Source of the DNA: Mycoplasmopsis anatis
GTDB taxonomy: Bacteria > Bacillota_I > Bacilli_A > Mycoplasmatales > Metamycoplasmataceae
DNA: 64,000 bases
Direction: 5' to 3'
NCBI RefSeq assembly: GCF_900660655.1
Contig: NZ_LR215035.1
Location: 620,001-684,000, forward strand
Translations under genes and position numbers: made by a program
Notes under the pieces: model-generated
Seen by the model: the letters and a program-made list of their open reading frames with translations, nothing else
The model's database searches: none
Told to the model about the DNA's origin: nothing
Part shown: positions 44,253-53,882 of the stretch, one piece after another
Numbering within the stretch: the first letter of the stretch is position 1
Layout: each line of letters opens with the position of its first letter

Positions 44253-46352
44253 TTAAGCAATATATTTCCCTGAAAGTCTTCTCTTTTCATGATCTACATT
44301 TATGATTTCTAAATTAATATCATCTCCAATTTTGATTGAATTAATATTGTTAATCTTAGAGCTGTGAATAAAAACTGAATCTTTTATACCAATAAATACA
44401 AAAATACCAAAGTCAGTGATATTTTGAACCCTTCCAATAAAATTATCACCTACTTTAATTTGATCAAATTCAACAATATTTTCATTAGTTACAAACCCTT
44501 TTTTATTATCTCTAATATCTTTACCTGGATTTAACAATGAATCAATTATTAAATTAATTGTGTAGTGATCACTGCTAAATTTTTCAATAATTTTTTCTGA
44601 GTCGATTTCTTGGTTAAATTTATGTAAATTTTGATCGTATTTATACTCTTTCATTATTTTTTTAGCTAAAACATAGCTCTCTGGATGGATGTTAGTTTGA
44701 TCAAGAAATTCTTCTGAGTTAAAAATTCTTAAAAATCCTACGGCTTGTTCAAATGTTTTTGCTCCTAGTGATTTAACCTTTTTGAGTTCATTTCTATTCT
44801 TAAATTCACCATTTTCCTTACGATAATTGATAATATTTTTAGCAACATTTTTACTAATACCTGATATTTTTGTAAGTATAACTTCAGTTGCACTATTTAA
44901 GTTTACACCAACACTATTCACGACTTTCTCCACCTTAAAATCAAGTGCTTGTGCTAATTCATTTTGATTTAAGTCATGTTGATATTGTCCAATTCCGATA
45001 GATTTAGGATCAATTTTAACTATTTCATTTAATGGATCTTGGAATTTTCTTCCTATGTTAATTGCTGAACGCATTTCAACTTTTAAATCTGGAAATTCTT
45101 GTATAGCAATATCACTAGCTGAATAAACTGAAGCCCCAACTTCTGAAACCATTTCAACAGAAATATTTAACTTAAGGTATTTTACTAAGTCGCGCATAAA
45201 TTGACATGTTTCATTTGAAGCTGTTCCATTACCTACCACAATTACATCTGGTTTAAATTTTAAAATCACTTTAGCACTAATTTCGCTCGCTTCTTTAATT
45301 TTCAAAAGTGGTTTATTGGGATAAATTACTGCTGTTTCCAATAAATCTCCAGTTTCACTTAACATCGCTAACTTACAACCGTTTACGTATGCTGGGTCAA
45401 TAGCTAAAACCTTTTTATTTTTCACAGCTGGCATCATAAGCATTGATTCAAGATTATCAGCAAAAATTTCAATTGAACTTTTTTCAGCTCTAGCAAATAA
45501 TTCGTTAAACACCTCGCGCTCTATCGAAGGAATAATTAATCTTTTTAGTGAATCTTCAACTGCAGTTCTCACTAGAGCAAAAGTTCTTTTATTTTTAAAA
45601 AACATATTCGATATGTTGTAGTGTAAAAATTCAAATTTAATCTTAAATTTTAAGTCAATTATTTTATTTTTGACAGCTCGATTAATAGCTAAAATTTTAT
45701 AGTTTTGAATTGTTTTAACTGATTGACTAAATTCATAGTAATTTTCATAAGTTTTAAACTCATCAATACTATTTTTCTTCTTAGTAGTTTGAATTAGTCC
45801 AAAATTATTAAATTGTTCTTTAACAAAATCATGAACTTTAGGGTCTTGACTAATTCACTGAGAGATAATAAATAAAGCTTGCTCTATAGCAAATTCAACA
45901 CTAACTACTTTATCGTTTATAAATTTTGTAGCATGTTTATAAGGGTTGTAATTTATATCGGCATTATTAAATATCTCTCTAGCAAGTTCTTCTAGTCCAA
46001 GAGCAATAGCTTCACTTGCTTTGGTTTTTTTACCAACCTTAAATGGTTCATAAATAGCTTCAAGATCCGATTTTTTGGTTGTTTCTTTAATTTTGTCTTC
46101 GATTTCTTTAGTTAACAAATTACGCTCACTTAAAATTTTAAGGATACTCTCCTTACGCTCTTTTAATTCTTCTTGGTACTTAAAAATTAAATAAACTTGA
46201 TGAATTTGTTCTTCATCAAGCCCACCTGTAATATTTTTACGATAACGTGCTATAAATGCAACTGTTGCACCTTCTTCGATTAACTCTAAAGTCGCTTTAA
46301 TTTGTTCTACTTTTAATTTTAATTCTTTAGATACTATTTCTAATGTATTCAT
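44253..46352 (-). CDS. tex: Tex-family S1 RNA-binding transcription accessory protein
   Basis: 699 aa with TGA Trp codons between 45606 and 45854. Landmarks are the N-terminal helical region (FIARYRKNITGGLDEEQI), a YqgF-like core (VLAIDPAYVNGCKLAM, VVGNGTASNETCQF), SVGVNLNSATEVILTKISGI and ENGEFKNRNELKKV (helix-hairpin-helix). A C-terminal S1 domain (VGDNFIGRVQNITDFGIFVF) closes the protein. Tex binds RNA and affects transcription or stress responses. Its start codon shares one base with the end of the NERD gene (TAATG). Confidence 0.92.
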
Positions 46353-47074
46353 TATTTCTTACCTTTTACTAAGTTATTAAATTTATTTTTTTCGTATACT
46401 CTTTTGATTTTCATATCTTTAAGCACTTTTAATAAATACTTAGAATCAAATTTATTTAAACTATTATTTGTTTCAATTACAACACTTCTAACTGTTTCAT
46501 CAATAGCGCTTTCATTAATAATAATTGTATGTGATGGAATATTTGAGATATTAAATGTTGCCCCATCTTGCAATACTATTAACGAATAAGCACTAAATTT
46601 TAAATTGGCCAATTTATATAAGTGTTTAATATGTTTGGTGTTTTGCAATATTGGGTTACTGATAGCAAATTTTTTACCTTTACGGTCTGTTATTTGCAAT
46701 TCGCTTGACTCAGCAAGTCCTGAGATATTATCTTTGTATGCTTTAGTTTCTACAACAATAGCAATATTGTCATTAAATAAGATACCATCTATTTCAAACA
46801 TATTACCATCATAAGAAAATACTCCACCTTCAATGAAATACATATTATTTCTTCTAGCAGCATCTTTAAGTTTACTTGTTACATTATGTTCAAAAATAAA
46901 ACCTTGTTTTTCTTTTCTATACTTAAATATAAATAAATAAGTTAAAAAAGTAACTAAAGCTATCAATAGTAATCCAACTATTATTCCACCAGCTATTGTA
47001 TAACCAATATTTTTAGTGTAAATATTAAAATTTGAAACAATTTCTTCTTTATTTATTATTAAATTTTGAGTCAT
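46352..47074 (-). CDS. Membrane-anchored NERD-domain protein
   Basis: 240 aa. One TM helix at about 22-50 (TIAGGIIVGLLLIALVTFLTYL) precedes a NERD nuclease-related domain: FEIDGILFNDNIAIVVETKAY supplies the D...E-x-K constellation, then NPILQNTKHIKHLYKL. NERD proteins are often linked to DNA processing or plasmid-borne helicases. Here the anchored nuclease-like domain is coupled to tex. Activity unknown. Confidence 0.82.
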   Translation of the reverse strand: MTQNLIINKEEIVSNFNIYTKNIGYTIAGGIIVGLLLIALVTFLTYLFIFKYRKEKQGFIFEHNVTSKLKDAARRNNMYFIEGGVFSYDGNMFEIDGILFNDNIAIVVETKAYKDNISGLAESSELQITDRKGKKFAISNPILQNTKHIKHLYKLANLKFSAYSLIVLQDGATFNISNIPSHTIIINESAIDETVRSVVIETNNSLNKFDSKYLLKVLKDMKIKRVYEKNKFNNLVKGKK

Positions 47075-47163
47075 GTTTATATTATAGTTTAATAATAAAA
47101 TATTTTATTTTTTATTGTTAAAAAGTGATTTTGTTTGATTACTTTAGCAATTTCTATAATTTA

Positions 47164-47330
47164 ACCGTCATTTATACCGACACTATGTCTATTTAAAAAG
47201 ACGGTTTAAAATTAATTATTGGAATTTTTATATTAAAAATCAATTAATTTGGTGTTTTTTGCAAATAAGTACGTATTTAACCCGACAGGAATAAAAATAT
47301 ACCGTCATTTATACCGACATTTAAACCGTC
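47164..47330. repeat. Array of 12-bp iterons, ACCG(T/A)CA type
   Basis: Seven ACCG(T/A)C-like hexamers in 167 bp: ACCGTCA 47164, ACCGACA 47176, inverted GACGGT 47200-47205, CCCGACA 47281, ACCGTCA 47301, ACCGACA 47313, ACCGTC 47325. The spacing 47164/47176 and 47301/47313/47325 is exactly 12 bp, giving units like ACCGTCATTTAT. These GC-rich hexamers stand out in AT-rich surroundings. The triple array ends 31 bp before the ATG of a decayed regulator gene, suggesting a cooperative operator. Confidence 0.75.
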
Positions 47331-47361
47331 AAAAAATTATAAATATTGTCATAATATTAAT

Positions 47362-48705
47362 ATGACTAATAATCCCTATATAGAATTAGAAATTTTGAAG
47401 TTAAAAGAGAAATTAAATGATAGTTTAACTAAAGAAATTGTCTCATTTTTAAATACACTTGGGGAGAAATAATAATAGGTGTAAAAAATAACGGTGAAGA
47501 AGTATGAATAGAAAATCATGATAAGACCTTAAAAAAAATATCAGATATTGTAGTGTCAAAAATAGAACCTATACCCACAAATTTAGAATTTCCGAGATGG
47601 CATAAGCTCAAAAATGGCAAATTAGGTGTACTTATTGTAATTAAAAAGGGTACTGAAGAAATATACTACGATAAACAATTTGGATTATCTTCAAAAGGTT
47701 GTTATAAAAGAGTCGGTTCAACTTGTGTTCCATTAACAGTTTAGGAAATAAATCAAAGAATACATAAAAGTTTTGCTGATAATGATTTTATTATTAGAAT
47801 GGGAAATGAAAATTCTGATTTAACATTCTCCAGTCTTAAAATATATTATGAAGAGAAAAATAAACATTTGAATAATAATACTTTTGAAAAGAATCTTTCA
47901 TTAAGAAATTCACTTAATCAATACAATCTTCTTGCTGAATTACTAGCAGATAAAAACAATTTATCATTAGTTTTTGTTAAATTTAATGGAATTGATAAAA
48001 CCTCCATTTCACAAAGAGTTGACGTAGGTAATTTTTGTATAATTACAGCGTACAAAAATCTTATAAATAGACTTAAATCGCTAAATACAAATTTTTTAGA
48101 TACAACTGTTAGACCTAGAATAGAGACTCCTTTTTGATATGGATTCAGTAAATGAAGCAATTTTAAATGCAATTATCCATAATGATTGAACAATTGGAAC
48201 TCCACAAATTTCATTTTACAGTAATAGAATTGAAATTGTTTCTCACGGTGGATTGATATCTGGATTAAGTGAGGATGAATTCTTTGATGGGATTAGTAGA
48301 CCAAGAAATCAAAGTTTAATGAGAATTTTTATCGATTTAGGATTAGCTGGACATACAGTGCATGGTGTTCCTAAAATAGTTAGTGTTTATGGAAAAGAAT
48401 CAATTAAAATTGGTGAAAGTTCAATAAAGTGTATTATTCCTTTTAATATGAATGGTAATGTTCAAATTAATAAAAATATTGATGAAAACTTAATTAACAA
48501 TAATGAAGAAAGTAATGAAACAAATTATTTTGATGAATCACTATTAAACTTAAAGGATAATGAAAGATTAATTTTAAATTACATTACTAACAACTCGCAA
48601 ATTACAGTACTAAAACTTTCAGAATTAACAAATCTTTCAACTAGAACAGTTGAAAGAATAATATCTTCACTACAAACTAAATCAATTTTAATTAGAGAAG
48701 GTTAA
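47362..48705 (+). pseudogene. COG2865-type transcriptional regulator remnant (AlbA_2, HATPase_c_4, wHTH)
   Basis: Stitched from three frames. N-terminal AlbA_2 part (IVSFLNT-LGG then EIIIGVKNNGEEVWIENHDK, KIEPIPTNLEF, YYDKQFGLSSKGCYKRVGS). Middle HATPase_c_4 part (MDSVNEAILNAIIHNDW, RIEIVSHGGL). C-terminal winged helix (NERLILNYITNNSQITVLKL, LSTRTVERII). Three lesions are present: one base missing in the G-run at 47461-47464, TAG at 47742 where the frame otherwise continues, and one base extra in the T-run at 48131-48135. A TGA Trp occurs twice. Iterons lie upstream and a terminator follows. Confidence 0.85.
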
Positions 48706-48750
48706 AAGAAAAAAGGAAAGTGAGTAATAAAAAGATTAAATTACGATAAA

Positions 48751-48790
48751 AAATAGCACAAACCAACATTTTTAGTTTTTGTGTTATTTT
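48751..48790 (+). terminator. Terminator after the COG2865 remnant
   Basis: 12-bp stem AAATAGCACAAA/TTTGTGTTATTT (one G-U pair) followed by TTATT. Confidence 0.7.
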
Positions 48791-48876
48791 TATTATTAAA
48801 ATAAACCTAAGGTTATTAAATTATTTAATAAGGTTTTAGATGAAGTTATTGATGACACAATTTTTAAAAAAAAGAA

Positions 48877-48899
48877 AAGTGACACCATTGATGTCACTT
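48877..48899 (-). terminator. Terminator of the ascorbate-type PTS operon
   Basis: Minus-strand stem AAGTGACA/TGTCACTT with a 7-nt loop and then TTCTTTTTTTT, 8 nt beyond the IIC stop. Confidence 0.85.
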
Positions 48900-48906
48900 A
48901 GTAACA

Positions 48907-50404
48907 TTAAGCAGCTACTTTAGCTTCTTTTTTGTTTTTTGATGTAAATTTTGCAATAATACCATCAATAATTAATGCAACATAAATTACTAATGGAGCG
49001 GCAAATCCTACATATTTATTGATTAATCCGAACAATCCAGGGATAGCACCTATAATGTAGTCAGTATCACCTCAGTTTAATGATGTAATACCTTTAAGAT
49101 CATCATTTTTTACAAGAGCTTTAAGTGTGTCTGAAGCGTTTGGAACTCAGTGTCCTCAAATGAAGATAGCAGGTACTAATGTAATGATAAGTCCATGAAC
49201 AAATGGTCCAACAATAGCACCAAGAATTCCACCTCTAACATTTCCAAATACTCCCGAAGTTGCACCTAAGAAGAAGTGAGGTACTAAACCAGGTAAAATA
49301 ACAACAGTAAGTAGTCCGCCAACTTTAAGACCAATTGTAATAGCCATTCCAACAATTCCGGCAATGAAACTTGAAATAAATCCAATTAACACTGCATTAG
49401 GAGCATATGGGAACACAACTGGACAGTCAACAGCTGCTTTAGAGTTTTTGATTAATTTATCTGAGATAGCCTTAAATGTTGGGATTAATTCACCGATGAA
49501 TAATCTAACTCCTGAAAGCATAATTTCAACACCAGCAGTAAATGTAAAGGCCTGAACAATCATTGTGATAATTCAGCTATCTTTATTTAATACTTCATAT
49601 GCTTTACTTGTTTTTGAAATTTTACCCATTTCATAAAGAATTCCACCAGGAATGAATGCAACCATGTAGAATACTAAAATTGTAATTGTAAGTGATACAA
49701 GTGTGTTTCTGAAGAAGTATAATGATTTAGGGAATTTAATACTTTCTGTTGAAGTAACTTTACCTTTCATTAATTTTCCAATACCTTCACCAATGTATCC
49801 GCTAATTGCGTATCCAAATCCACCTGTGTGTCCAAGACCAATTTCGTCTGAACCAATTAATCATTCTCATGTGTCTTTGTTGAACAGCAGGTGAAATAAC
49901 CATGTAAGCACCCATTAATGCTGAACCAGAGAATAAAATCATGAAGAAATCTCCAGTTTTAGCTGGATCAAATCCAAGTGTAATATAAACTGCAGCAATC
50001 ATTAATGATGTATAGAATAATACGTGTCCTGATAAGTAAACGTATTTATATCTTGAAAAGATTGCAAGAACAAGGTTAAAGATCATACCAACAATCATAA
50101 TCAACGAACCAACTGTTGTGATTGCTGAAACTTTTGTAAGAACTCCGGCAAATCCATCGTTATTTGGAATAATTCCTTCTAATCCATAAGTTTCTTGGAA
50201 TACAGGTTGGAATTTTTCTAGAGAACCAACTAGTACTCCAGCTCCACCGCTAAGAATAAGGAATCCAACAATAACTTTGAATACAGATACTATTGTTTCT
50301 GAGACTTTTTTACGTAAAACTAAACAACCAATTAACGTAAAAATTCCAACAAGAAACGCAGGAGTACTTGCAAAAGCTTTAATAAAACTTAATACAAAGT
50401 TCAT
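48907..50404 (-). pseudogene. ulaA: Ascorbate-type PTS EIIC (UlaA/SgaT), frameshifted
   Basis: Two frames together give a full ~498-aa EIIC. Frame one, from ATG 50404 with AGGAG upstream, covers about 180 residues (LVLRKKVSETIVSVFKVIVG, ILSGGAGVLVGSLEKF, LSGHVLFYTSLMIA). It shifts near 49856-49863 between HMRMI and IGSDEIGLGHTGGFGYAI. Frame two continues to the stop at 48907 (VDCPVVFPYAPNAVLIGFIS, GLVPHFFLGATSGVFGNVRG). One extra base explains the break. EIIC is the sugar channel, and IIB and IIA genes lie directly upstream and look intact. Either recent loss of transport, slippage or a consensus error. Confidence 0.85.
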
Positions 50405-50511
50405 TTTTCTCCTCTTATTTATTTGTCTAACTGGTTTAAATTTTAACAAGCAGCCTAAACCATACTCTTATCAACCAGAAAATAAGTTTCGATTGTTAAA
50501 ATAATATTTTT

Positions 50512-50784
50512 TTATAATCCAAGTACTTTTTTAAGTTTTTCTTCAAGTTCTTGTTTTGAAAGAATATTTAATAAAATAATTTTTTTCTCTTCAGGAAAGT
50601 TTAATACAGGGGCAACATCAGCTCCAACTACAACGTAGTCAACCCCAACTCCTGTAAATGAACTAATGTTTGTGTGTTCTACTTTTTCATAAGGAACATT
50701 TAGTGCATTTAAAACACTTTTAACATTCATTTCTACTAAAAGACTTGATCCAAGTCCTGATCCACATACTGTTTGAATAACCAT
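50512..50784 (-). CDS. ulaB: Ascorbate-type PTS EIIB
   Basis: 90 aa. It begins MVIQTVCGSGLGSSLLVEMN: the phospho-accepting Cys and P-loop are the EIIB signature. GVDYVVVGADVAPVL follows. It relays phosphate from EIIA to the sugar. AGGAG precedes the ATG. Small enough to be a stand-alone IIB, as in SgaB/UlaB. Confidence 0.92.
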   Translation of the reverse strand: MVIQTVCGSGLGSSLLVEMNVKSVLNALNVPYEKVEHTNISSFTGVGVDYVVVGADVAPVLNFPEEKKIILLNILSKQELEEKLKKVLGL

Positions 50785-50794
50785 AATTTTCTCC

Positions 50795-51235
50795 TTATTT
50801 AAATTTTTGAATTAAAGTTTTAACTTCATTGATATTTTTTGCTTGGTAAAGTTCTTTTTTGAATTCTTCATTAGTAAAATAATGAGCAAATTCTTGAAGA
50901 ATATCTAAATGTGAATGTGAGTCAACTGCACAAAGGGTAATAATAACTTTAGCATATTTATCTTCTTGATTATTGAATTGAACAAAGTCATCAAGTACCA
51001 TAACAGAAGCACCATTTTTAAGTGAATAAGGCCCAGGTGCTGCATGTAGTAATGCTAAACCATGTTCAAGAACATAATAAGCTCCAAATTGTTCAGTTGA
51101 CTTAAAGATTGCGTCAGCTAATTCTTTTGTTGCATACTTTTTATTTACTAAAAGTTCAACACCACGATTTACACATTCTTTTCAATCTTTAATACTATTG
51201 AATTCAAGCATTTCTTCATTGAATAATTTTGACAT
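50795..51235 (-). CDS. ulaC: PTS EIIA (mannitol/fructose-ascorbate superfamily)
   Basis: 146 aa. LEHGLALLHAAPGPYSLKNG holds the phospho-His and its surroundings; VIITLCAVDSHSHLDILQEF is the second family block. It takes phosphate from HPr. Located 10 nt upstream of EIIB, with GGAGAG before the start. A small membrane-protein gene lies 7 nt upstream. Confidence 0.9.
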
Positions 51236-51242
51236 ATCTCTC

Positions 51243-51557
51243 CTAACTGTGATTTTGTAATGCAAGATACATTAATATTATAAATAAAACTACAAACATA
51301 CTAAAGAATATAATAACAATAATCAAACCATACTTTTTAGATGTGGTTGGTTTATATTCTTTTGGTTCTGGTAGACCTTTATAATACATGAAAAACTTAT
51401 TGGGGTTCTTTGATTTTTTAATTTGACTTTCTTGGTGCTTAACAACTAATTCATAAAGTTCTTGATCGTTTAATTTTTCAACCTTTTCAATTTCTTCTTC
51501 ATAAACTGTTGTTAATAAATTAATGTAACGTTCTCTATCATTTTTACTTAAGTTCAC
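51243..51557 (-). CDS. Hypothetical C-tail-anchored membrane protein in the PTS operon
   Basis: 104 aa. The N-terminal 75 residues are charged and helical (RERYINLLTTVYEEEIEKVE). One TM helix lies near the C-terminus (IIVIIFFSMFVVLFIILMYL). It starts at GTG 51557, overlapping the TAG of the upstream gene, with GAGG upstream, so it is translationally coupled. No family recognised. Confidence 0.7.
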   Translation of the reverse strand: MNLSKNDRERYINLLTTVYEEEIEKVEKLNDQELYELVVKHQESQIKKSKNPNKFFMYYKGLPEPKEYKPTTSKKYGLIIVIIFFSMFVVLFIILMYLALQNHS

Positions 51558-52219
51558 TATTTACCTCATTTGTTGAATAAAACTATTAAATCTCTAACCG
51601 GTTCCACAACTGAAAAAAGAATCAAATTAATTTCAGTAAAATAATTTCTTCTTAGTAATCTACTAGCAATTTTAAAATCATTTTCAGCAAGAACATATTT
51701 AAGTTGTTCCATAACCGAATCATTAATTAAGCGTCTAGTTTTATAAAATATTCCAAAACTTAGCAATGCTATAAGAAGTATACTTATGAATAAAATTGCT
51801 GAAATAATTCAAAATTGGAAAAACAATAATACAAAGATACTAATTCAAATTATAGGAAATAATAATTTAATAACATATTGAACTATATTCATTCATTTTT
51901 TAGTTAATATAAACTTATAACATTGTAAATATGACATTGTTAATGAATATACAGAATAATCTCCAATAATACTTTCATTAAAGTGAATTATTTTTTTTCT
52001 ATTATCTAATTCAAAAGTGAAATAATTTTGATTGAATTCAAATTGAATTAATTGATTCTTTTTATCTAATACTTTTTTTGCATATTTAACTGAAGTGTAA
52101 GGTAAGTTAGAATTTAATTCTTTACTATTTTGAATTAAAGCATTATATATTAAGAAACAATAAACAAGTGAAATTACAACAATTAAAGCAAATATAAATG
52201 TAGCAATTAAAAAATTCAT
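51557..52219 (-). CDS. YugP-like zinc peptidase homologue lacking the HExxH motif
   Basis: 220 aa as one frame; the TGA at 51893 is Trp, so this is not two genes. TM helix at about 5-25. Then YTSVKYAKKVLDKKNQ and FELDNRKKIIHFNESIIGDYS, matching the N-terminal block of the neutral zinc metallopeptidase family (YugP: TGAxxAxxIL, YDPRxKVIHLS). Where the family has AAHExGHA this protein has LTMSYLQCYKFI, so both zinc His and the Glu are lost. Two more TM segments (about 110-150) and the C-terminal helix with the ASRLLRR pattern remain. Likely a non-catalytic paralogue. Confidence 0.6.
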
Positions 52220-52905
52220 TATTTTTTAGCTTTTATTTTATACAAGTTTTCTTTTTGTAATTTTTCCACTAATTTATATTTATCGTTTAAGCTTAATTCA
52301 TCATATGCTTCGTAATTTTTTTCAATTTCTTCAATAAAATCAATTGAATTAGATACCATAAATGAAGTGTTATTGCTTATTTTTCGAATATCATTTTTTA
52401 ATAAAACAATAAATTCAAACTTAAATTTACTATCAGGTAAAAAATCATGCTTAAGCATTTTAATTATTTCATTGTATCAGTGCATTTGCACTTCTTTTAA
52501 TGTTTTCTTTTTACTATTATGAATCAATCAAATTTCTTTATCATTTATCACTAATTCATCATTAATAGAATTCTTGATCATATTTGAAATTAAAAAAACT
52601 CTGTTTTTATAAATTATGATCGCAGGAATTAAAGAATAATTTAATTTAGAAAATTTATTTTTAATTAAAATGTTATAAATTATTTCAAATTCTTTATTTT
52701 TAGATAAACCATCAATTAATCTGTCTAACTCTTTATCGATTGCACCAATATTTTTAGAATTAGTTATTAAATTATTTGGATTTTTATCAAAGAAAAGTCT
52801 TCAAATAATAACACCAATTAATATAAGGATTAAAACTAAAGATAAAGTTCAAAAAGATATTTTTATAGTATTTACACTAGAGAAATCAAAAACATTATAT
52901 TCCAT
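52219..52905 (-). CDS. Membrane-anchored hypothetical protein (possible degenerate NERD fold)
   Basis: 228 aa. A single N-terminal TM (about 17-37, WTLSLVLILILIGVIIWRLF) is followed by a soluble domain with LIPAIIIYKNRVFLISNMI, IWLIHNSKKKTLKEVQMHWY and FIVLLKNDIRKISN. The strand order resembles the NERD protein at 46352-47074 but without its Asp and E-x-K residues. The resemblance is tentative. Start 52905 lies inside the epimerase gene end (11-nt overlap); the stop overlaps the next ATG. Confidence 0.6.
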
Positions 52906-53545
52906 ATTTCTCGTTTCATCAAGTCATGAATTCAACCTTATCCTTTGCTGAATAAGTATTTATTATAGAACCACCAACAGCTATATCAACATTATTTTCA
53001 AAGAACAAATTAGCATTATTTTCTCTTAATCCACCATCACTGATGATTAATAATTTTGGATTAATTTGTTTTAATAATTTAACTCTCTTTAGTAGTTCTG
53101 GATTCAATTGAACTCCAGTACCCCCGATTTTATCAATAGTCATCAAAACAACAAAATCAACTTTCTTAATAACTTCGGTATATTTTTCAATATCATCTTG
53201 TGATTCGACCATAACTCCAATTTGTCCAGAAAACTTTTCTCTATAAGAATCTATTTTTTCAACACTTGCTTGTCTTATAGGAAACGAAACTCTGTGAATT
53301 TTAATTTCATTGAATTTATTTAATAACAAACTTACATCACTAGTCATGCAATGAGCATCAAATTCTACATTAGGATATTTTTTAATCAAATAATCAGCAG
53401 TTTCAATATTTAATCCAAAGCTGGATGTGTAATGAAAATCCATAAAATCTAAATGCATGTATTCAAGCCCATTTTTTACTAAATCATCAATTTGTTGTTC
53501 ACACTTAAGTAAATTAAGTGCACACACGCTCTGTGAATACTTCAA
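52895..53545 (-). CDS. Ribulose-phosphate 3-epimerase family protein
   Basis: 216 aa TIM barrel. SVCALNLLKCEQQIDDLVKN, YMHLDFMDFHYTSSFGLN, VEFDAHCMTSDVSLLLN and DGGLRENNANLFFENNVDIAVGGS follow the Rpe layout. The usual HxMD metal site is seen only partly (HLDFMD and DAHCM). It starts at TTG 53545 with AGGAGG 7 nt upstream; no ATG is available in frame. As first gene of the PTS operon it may act on ascorbate-type sugar phosphates (UlaE/UlaD-like role, inference) rather than in the pentose pathway. Confidence 0.8.
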
Positions 53546-53755
53546 AATTTACCTCCTTAGAAAAATATCGTACCAATTAGATTGGCAAAGGTTACTATCA
53601 ATGCAAACATTATTATGAATGACATAATTCAGGCACTTTTGGTCACAAATACGACAGTATTATTTGACTCGTCAAGTCCCTTTACAAGATAGTTATTAAA
53701 TTATACTAAAGTATATACTCAAAATTGAAAGCATTTTGTTATACAATAATCAATG

Positions 53756-53769
53756 TGTAATCGTTTACA
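53756..53769. promoter_or_regulatory. cre-like palindromic operator
   Basis: TGTAATCGTTTACA fits the LacI/CcpA-type consensus TGWAANCGNTNWCA at every position. It lies about 50 bp upstream of the -10 of the PTS operon. Most mycoplasmas lack a typical CcpA, so the binder, if any, may be another LacI-family protein. Confidence 0.55.
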
Positions 53770-53815
53770 TATATTAAATTGTATATATTTATAATATGAA
53801 GTCTTTATAGTGTTT

Positions 53816-53863
53816 AACGCATAAAAAATATAGCCCCAATAAGGACTATACTTTTTATGCGTT
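53816..53863. terminator. Long hairpin downstream of the ART-like lipoprotein gene
   Basis: 18-nt arms (53816-53833 and 53846-53863) with a single mismatch and a 12-nt loop, in the 337-bp gap after the minus-strand lipoprotein gene. Probably its terminator, although the T-rich part is inside the stem. Confidence 0.6.
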
Positions 53864-53882
53864 TCATATTTTTTCATATTTA

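Larger units (their letters stand above)
53546..53882. promoter_or_regulatory. Control region upstream of the PTS operon
   Basis: 337 bp without a standard gene. It holds TATAAT on the minus strand at 53700-53705 as -10 of the operon, the cre-like palindrome at 53756-53769, and an 18-bp hairpin at 53816-53863. A minus-strand frame ending at 53557 codes a short hydrophobic stretch (AWIMSFIIMFALIVTFANLI) directly before the epimerase ribosome site. It has only GTG or ATG starts without Shine-Dalgarno, so a small membrane peptide is possible but not claimed. Confidence 0.5.

Noticed and set aside
47164-47330. A small CRISPR array
   Set aside because: Units are 12 bp without unique spacers of 20-40 bp and no cas genes are nearby; iteron or operator is the better reading.
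48891-48906. Another copy of the hsdS repeat core (CACTTAGTAACATT)
   Set aside because: The match is only about 10 bp and is part of the PTS terminator stem; likely chance.
51557-52219. Two adjacent short membrane-protein genes (51557-51892 and 51893-52219)
   Set aside because: They are in the same frame and separated only by a TGA, which is Trp here; together they match the YugP-like architecture.
53546-53700. Small membrane peptide gene upstream of the epimerase
   Set aside because: A hydrophobic frame exists but lacks a credible start codon with a ribosome site; kept only as a remark.
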